A stretch of 64,000 nt of DNA from Odiellus spinosus (taxonomy: Eukaryota; Arthropoda; Arachnida; Opiliones; Phalangiidae), in NCBI GenBank assembly GCA_963920705.1, contig OY987227.1:17819434-17883433 (forward strand). Reading direction: 5' to 3'. Positions within the stretch are counted from its first letter, which is position 1, and each line of letters opens with the position of its first letter. The notes under the pieces were generated by a model. That model did not search any database. It was not told the DNA's origin and was given only the letters and a program-made list of their open reading frames with translations. Both the position numbers and the translations under genes were made by a program. Positions 58,353 through 64,000 of the stretch are shown here, piece after piece.

Positions 58353-61300
58353 GTAAGCCAAATTTTTGATTTCTTATTTTGTATTTTGCATTTTTGGGGG
58401 TTCGCCTTAGGCGTAACTAAATTTAAGAACCTCGTTCGGTCCAGTGGGAACGAAACCACCATTTTCGCGTCAAATGGTAATCATAGGCTGTCAAACAGTC
58501 TACTCTGGAACACGTCATGTACTTTTTACCTAAAGCCCTCTTAGCTTTCAACCTCTGCCTCTTCGCAACTCGCCTCAGTCTGGTCCATATTCCTTTTAAT
58601 GGCCATGTAGCTGGGTCTGGTCTTTACCTATAAAGGGTAAAGTACATACCCTTTTGCGATGCTCCATTACCACCCTCTCGTAGTACTCTATAAACCGCGA
58701 GTGAACCGAACTAAATGCAGAACCTTGTTAAGAGGCTTCAAATTGACAACCCCGTTTCTTTACCCTTAGCTGAGTACAGCGATTTTGGTGAAATGCCTCT
58801 ATATAACCCCATTTAGTACTTCAATCGCCAATGTTTAGACAGGTTCTACATATTTTTGAATAAAAAGTCAAAGAACTGTTAAAGTTGACCTTTAGACCCC
58901 GAGAGTTTGTTTACCCTTGAGAACCATAGAAGGTGGGCGAGTCTCCAACATCGTGATTTCGCGGGAAAAGAAGATTTCTATTTAATCAGGCCTTTAAAAA
59001 AATCGAATGAAAAATATTTGTCTGGCTGCATTCTCACTTCAAAGGGAATGTAAGCTGACATTTTCGTAGTGCTAGTGTTCTTTGCTAAACTAAAAATATA
59101 TCGCTTTATTTAAAAGCGACTTTAAAAATACTAAATTCCGATACAGTATAACCGGTTTTATTATGATTTTTTAGCTTATCTGTTACCTTATAACCGAGAA
59201 ATACTTGGGAAGAAAATGTTCCGAAATATTTAAAATATTATAGGCATATAGTATACCGGTCTATATCCTGGACACCACATTTTATAAACATGCGACTTGA
59301 AAAAAAAAAAAAAAAAAAAAAAAAATGCAACTTTTCCTTTCCGCTGCTCCGTCTGAATCAGGCAGACTGTAGAACGTTTTCTTCAATATTCAGTACGTAA
59401 TATATAAATATATAAAGAAAAAGTTTAGTATTTTAAGGGGGCGAAATCGGGGCGTCTGTTAAATCGTTGGCTATATACCTAAGAGGGGAGAAAATGCCAG
59501 TTCTTATCGCTATAGTGCCTCGATTATAAATTCAGTCGGCGTAGGTAACCCCTAGAATCGATCATGTTTTCAAGGCAATGTTAGTTACAATTTCAGCGTT
59601 CAGCTCGAGCCAAGCTGGGCTTTGCATCCATCTCTTTTGATTTGATTTGTTTAAGAAATTGCGCCGAGTTTAGATTTGGATGAGCTGAAACGTCTAACTG
59701 GTTATAAATACGAAGATCTATAGAGAAGAGGAGAGAGTTAGGCCTAGCGAAAAAGTAAAGGAGATACGAACGCCGAATACCATTTTTTTTTTATTTTATT
59801 TTAAACGAAGGTCCTTTTTGCGGGTTAGTTTTTTTTTTTTTTTTTTGCTCCGCATCTATCGTTTTATTTAAAATTTGGTGGCGCGAGCATTCTCGTCTCA
59901 ACGAGGCGGTTCGCATACTTAATTATTATTTCACCCTCTACAGTTAGAATCACCAAGATATTTCAGCTCTTAAAAAATCAAACTTCTTTCTAACTCTATA
60001 AGATAATCCTGTAAAATAATTGTGATTGAAAATTAGTCTAAATATAGTCAGATTTGAAAATAGACGAAAACACTGAAGGTTGTGGATGGTTTATATATGT
60101 AGAAGGCAAGGAATCCTGGGAAATTTAGGTAAATCAGTGACAAGGTTATTGGAGATAGCAAAGGAATGTTATAATTTTGCTATTGGGCTAAATGGTAGCG
60201 ATTATTATATAAAAAAAAAATCGAATTTTCAAATATAACAAAATGATTAGGATTCATAAAATGCGAGTTTGAGTCAATCAGGGATTCAAATTGTCCATTA
60301 TAACAGACTTAATTGAATCAAAGAAACATAATAATCCCACTATTGGTTTGTACGCTTAGAGTCTAATAGGTTGAACAAACTATATGCTATATTTTATTTT
60401 TTGAAAATGTCTTCTCATCGACTATAAGTTTTTTTTATTATTATCCTACATACCCTTGATAAGATATAAGGAAAACGTGCTTTGACTTGATGACGCACGC
60501 AGGATTTCCCCCAATTTTCCACCGCGGAGTAACGGCACATTAGGTTATTCGCTCATTGACTCTTAACATTGTCAATAGTAGCCTACTGCTATCTCGTTGC
60601 TCGTAAAATGTGTTCTCCCCTCGTTCAGTCGTTCTCTCGCTCTTTATATTTAATGCTGGCCAAAAATATAGCGACCTTTTTGATAGGCACCCCTTTCCCT
60701 CTCTCTATCTCTTTCCCAGTTATAACTCGGCTATTGTGGGCCGACTCAATTAAGTTTGGAATCGCTAATGCGCGGGGAGTGAATTTGATCGAAGCGTCAA
60801 AGTGAGCTATTTCTAAACGTTAAAATATATCCTATTTTTTTTTATTCTGATCCAATTTTCCATAAGTCAGTTACTCCCTCTCTTCCCTTTTGAACAGTCC
60901 GGATACCCGGATTAATATTCATTGAGAATTTGAAATTGTAACTATAGGGCTCGTTCGTAAAGTATGGTTTGACCGTTTAAGCGCGTTTATATATATAAAT
61001 GCCGGGCTTGCTTACTTCAAGGTTAGTTTGAAATCCGGACTTGAATTTCCAAGGTGCGGTCATTTACAACTTTTCTTACACTCAATAGATGGCAGTCAAA
61101 TTTAATGCGACGGTAAATACGTCATATATTGACTGCCAGTAAACTTTTAATAACTTCTCTCAGGAAATTTAATCCCGGGTTCCGAACATTCACGAATTTG
61201 TTTGTGATTAACGTGAGAGGCTGCTTAACCTCTGACCTGTCTCTTTACTGATCTCGGCTTACTCGTTATACCATCTTCAGACAAGGCATAGTTAGTCGGT

Positions 61301-64000
61301 TTAGTCAGATTTAACCGAGGTTTACCTAACCTTCTCAATTCAATAATCCTCAGTTAAATCTGATTAAATTTGCTAATTACGCGTTGTCTGAAGAGGGTAT
61401 CATACACTCGTGGTAAAGTCGTGGAACTGATAAAACTTATAGATTGTTTTATTTTAATTAGAATAGATTTTGTCTTTAAAAACAAGGGGATTTACAAAAA
61501 GATTAAAATGCTAGAAATGTTACAAAATTTTCTTCTATCGTATTACAACACGCACATAAACTCTAATTTATTCGCTGTATTAAAGTTCACGAGGAAAGTT
61601 ACCATGAAAAAATCTTCAAACAAAAACTTATACTCAGGATTAAAAGTACATCACACGTGTGATTTTTTTTTTTTTTTTTTTTTTTTTTTCTTTAATGGTA
61701 TTATCGTGGAATAGCTTACGGTATAATACCAATGGTATATCGAGCTAATAGTTTTGTCGGCTTCGGGAATGACCTTCGTAGTACGTGTCTTACACGCGTT
61801 GACCTTTTTGCGTGTACTCTCTGACTTGTTCCCTTAGAGTAACTTCTATATGCCTAAGAGAATCTGGAGAGAGTGACCAGGACCATATATATAATACGAG
61901 CGAGAGAAAAGCCCTGATTCTTAATGGTTTTCCCAGACTGACCATTGATGGACTTCTCGGTCCTTTCTGGTCTAAGCAAAATGGAGCTAAGCTAGTTCCT
62001 AATGATTCCGGTATACTTAAGTCTCCCCTATACAATCTGCCGTCGACCAATTGCTAGTCTCGTCATGTTCTCTGGAGCACGGGGGTAGATTCGGGAACCC
62101 AAAAATTGATGTTGTTTTTATGATAATTTGCAGCCTCGAAAGAACTCCGCCACTCGTTAACGGGGCTTTTTTTCTCCTGTTTTTTTTGGGAGGGAGTTGA
62201 ACGTTTAGGACAAAAAATATTTAATGGTTACACCACTAAAATGGCTAGTCCCAACCTCCCATTTTTTTATTTTAATTTTTTTTATAAGAGAATCCTTCCT
62301 TTTAACGTTAACGTAAGTCTTAACGAGTTTTTTTACTTTAGGGCTTCGAGTTAAGGAAGGTAATTGGCGTGTAAGAATTGCCAGGCGCGCGCGAAAAATA
62401 AATTTAAACGAATAAATTTTGTTTTAAAAATATATATGAGGATACAGAGTAGATTAACCTTCTCTTTCTCTTCGCGTTCACGTGTCTTTAATGTACAGAA
62501 CCATCTTAGTTCGTCACAACATGGTTTCATTTGAAAATCTAATTAAGTTAACAATAATAAGCAATGGAGTGTAAATTCAGTGATTTCGCGAGTTTACATA
62601 GAGTAGTTTATTTTTAATATTAACCTATTATTAAAATTATTCAAGTAGTTTTATGATTTCGTAAATTAATATTTTAACTGTAACACCTCTTATATGGTTT
62701 TACTCCTTGGCATGTCACGCAAAATCTGACTTTACCGGGCTTCAACTGATATTAATAAGTCTTTATGTGACCAAAACAATATAGAAAGTATAGCTTCACG
62801 TTCTGGGTACGTTTTAAAAAACCAATCACGAAATCAAGGTCATATATTTATTTCGAAATCTCACTAAATATAATCTAATTTATAAATCTCACGTTCGTAT
62901 ATTTTTGATAAATGTCAAGGGGCATATTACTTAATTCTTTCCAAAGTGTAAGCTTAAAAACCATATTCCCATTTATTTGAAATGTCATTCGACCTAAATC
63001 GTTATCTAAAACCTGTCAGGTTAATGTTATGTTATAAATAGTAAAATTTAAAACAAGTCTAATGAATATAATTTAAAAATTTAACCATTCATTAATAAAT
63101 CTAATTATTAGTAGGATAAAAAAATATGTTAATGCTGAAAGTCCATAGGAATAACCGAAAAACCTAATAGTTTATTTTAATTCATTAATATACACGTATT
63201 TTTCACCTACACTTGCGACGAAATACTTAATTCCAGTCTGTACCGTGGCGATTAATTTTTTAAAGAATAGTGAAACTATATACAGTATTTGGCAGATATT
63301 TTTCTATCTAGGCTTATTTATAATATTGTTCAATAGCCATTTTTATTCGTTTAATTATTACACTGAAAATGGGTGAATTTAAAAGACCAACAAGAAATTT
63401 GTTTCGTAGATAGAATTTATTCATTTTTATTTTTTGTAAAATTTCGAATCATCAGAACATTGTTTAAGTAGACCACTTAAACCATAAACTATAATTTAAA
63501 AAAATATTACGCTGTAACTTATATAAGAATTAATTTATAATTTCGGTCCCTTTTCGGGTTTGACGTCACGCGAATTCGATAAATGCACTTTTTAAGAGTG
63601 CGAAGCAAATTCGTTTTGTATGGCTAATGTTATCGAATAAGAAGATGGCAGCACACCACCTTTGTTTTGTATTAATTGTTATGGAGAAATAACAAGGTGT
63701 GTCAACCTATAGTCTATATAGAGTGGTTTTAGGCATAGATGCGAAACAAAATGTAGGCCATTTACAATAAAGGGAACGTTAAATGACGTCAAATTCTGTT
63801 ATTTTATCTATTGTAACCGTATTTCCGTCATTGGAGTTATATAAACCTAGAATTAGAACTCTTTCCTAATGACACGTTTTTTTTTTTCCTTTCGTATCTG
63901 ATAATCAGATTGGGTTTCCCTACTAGGGCGGCTCTGCCTATACGTACACGTCGGAGGCCCTGACCATTAGATATATCTCTTTTTATAACGTTATCCCATC
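58353..64000 (+). other. hth intron 5 (continues past the window)
   Basis: Begins at the GTAAGC donor. The next expected exon (VHELCDNFCHRYIS...) was looked for and not found before the right edge. Contents: a degenerate right end of the foldback MITE family at about 58990-59040 (ATCGAATGAAAAA...GGCTGCATTCTCACTTCAA), poly(A) at 59300-59325, poly(T) at 61664-61689, a CTCF-like core at 61086, and CRE-type TGACGTCA sites near 63561 and 63784. Confidence 0.75.

Noticed and set aside
58353..64000. Search for hth exon 6 (VHELCDNFCHRYIS...) or homeodomain exons
   Set aside because: No matching segment was found on the + strand up to the right edge. The 3' half must lie outside the window.

Overview
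This is a window of an animal nuclear genome, AT-rich with scattered CpG-rich patches. It is most likely from an arthropod. The reasons are a homothorax-type Meis gene with a Drosophila-like N-terminal region, introns as short as about 60 bp in the small genes, and an interstitial run of the arthropod telomere motif TTAGG. I cannot name the species. All gene models below were assembled by hand from conserved protein segments joined at GT/AG boundaries with matching codon phase. No transcript evidence was available.

Region 1 (about 1.36-10.2 kb) is a dense cluster of six housekeeping genes. In order they are a MACROD1/2-type macrodomain hydrolase (-), BABAM2/BRE (-), CDIN1 (+), a DMAC1/TMEM261-like small membrane protein (-), the mitochondrial exonuclease MGME1 (+) and the exosome subunit EXOSC5/Rrp46 (+). 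BABAM2 and CDIN1 are divergent with 397 bp between their start codons. The DMAC1-like gene and MGME1 are divergent with 158 bp between theirs. CDIN1 and the DMAC1-like gene converge with only 8 bp between their stop codons. Assembled lengths (323, 393, 278, 90, 374 and 221 aa) are close to those I recall for the human homologues of the larger genes. Four of the six act on nucleic acids or DNA-damage signalling, but I see no proof that the grouping is functional.

Region 2 (about 10.2-33 kb) has no gene I can recognise. It holds minisatellites, short inverted-repeat DNA transposons (including a 400-bp hAT-like MITE with a perfect 8-bp target duplication and a TTAA-flanked foldback element) and GC-richer patches. 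It is the upstream flank of a developmental gene and may carry regulatory DNA.

Region 3 (about 33 kb to the right edge) is the 5' half of homothorax (hth), the arthropod Meis TALE-homeobox gene. A CpG-rich promoter and 5'UTR lead to a first coding exon of only four codons (MAQR). The next exon encodes the His/Pro/Met-rich N-terminus, the next the start of the MEIS/HM domain, and then come two adjacent, mutually similar 51-nt exons, followed by a further 51-nt exon ending ...LELEK. The homeodomain exons lie beyond the window. The two tandem 51-nt exons give alternative versions of the same 17-residue MEIS-domain segment and are the most interesting item here. The hth introns contain further MITEs, a seven-copy 22-bp tandem repeat about 70 bp upstream of exon 3, and the TTAGG block.
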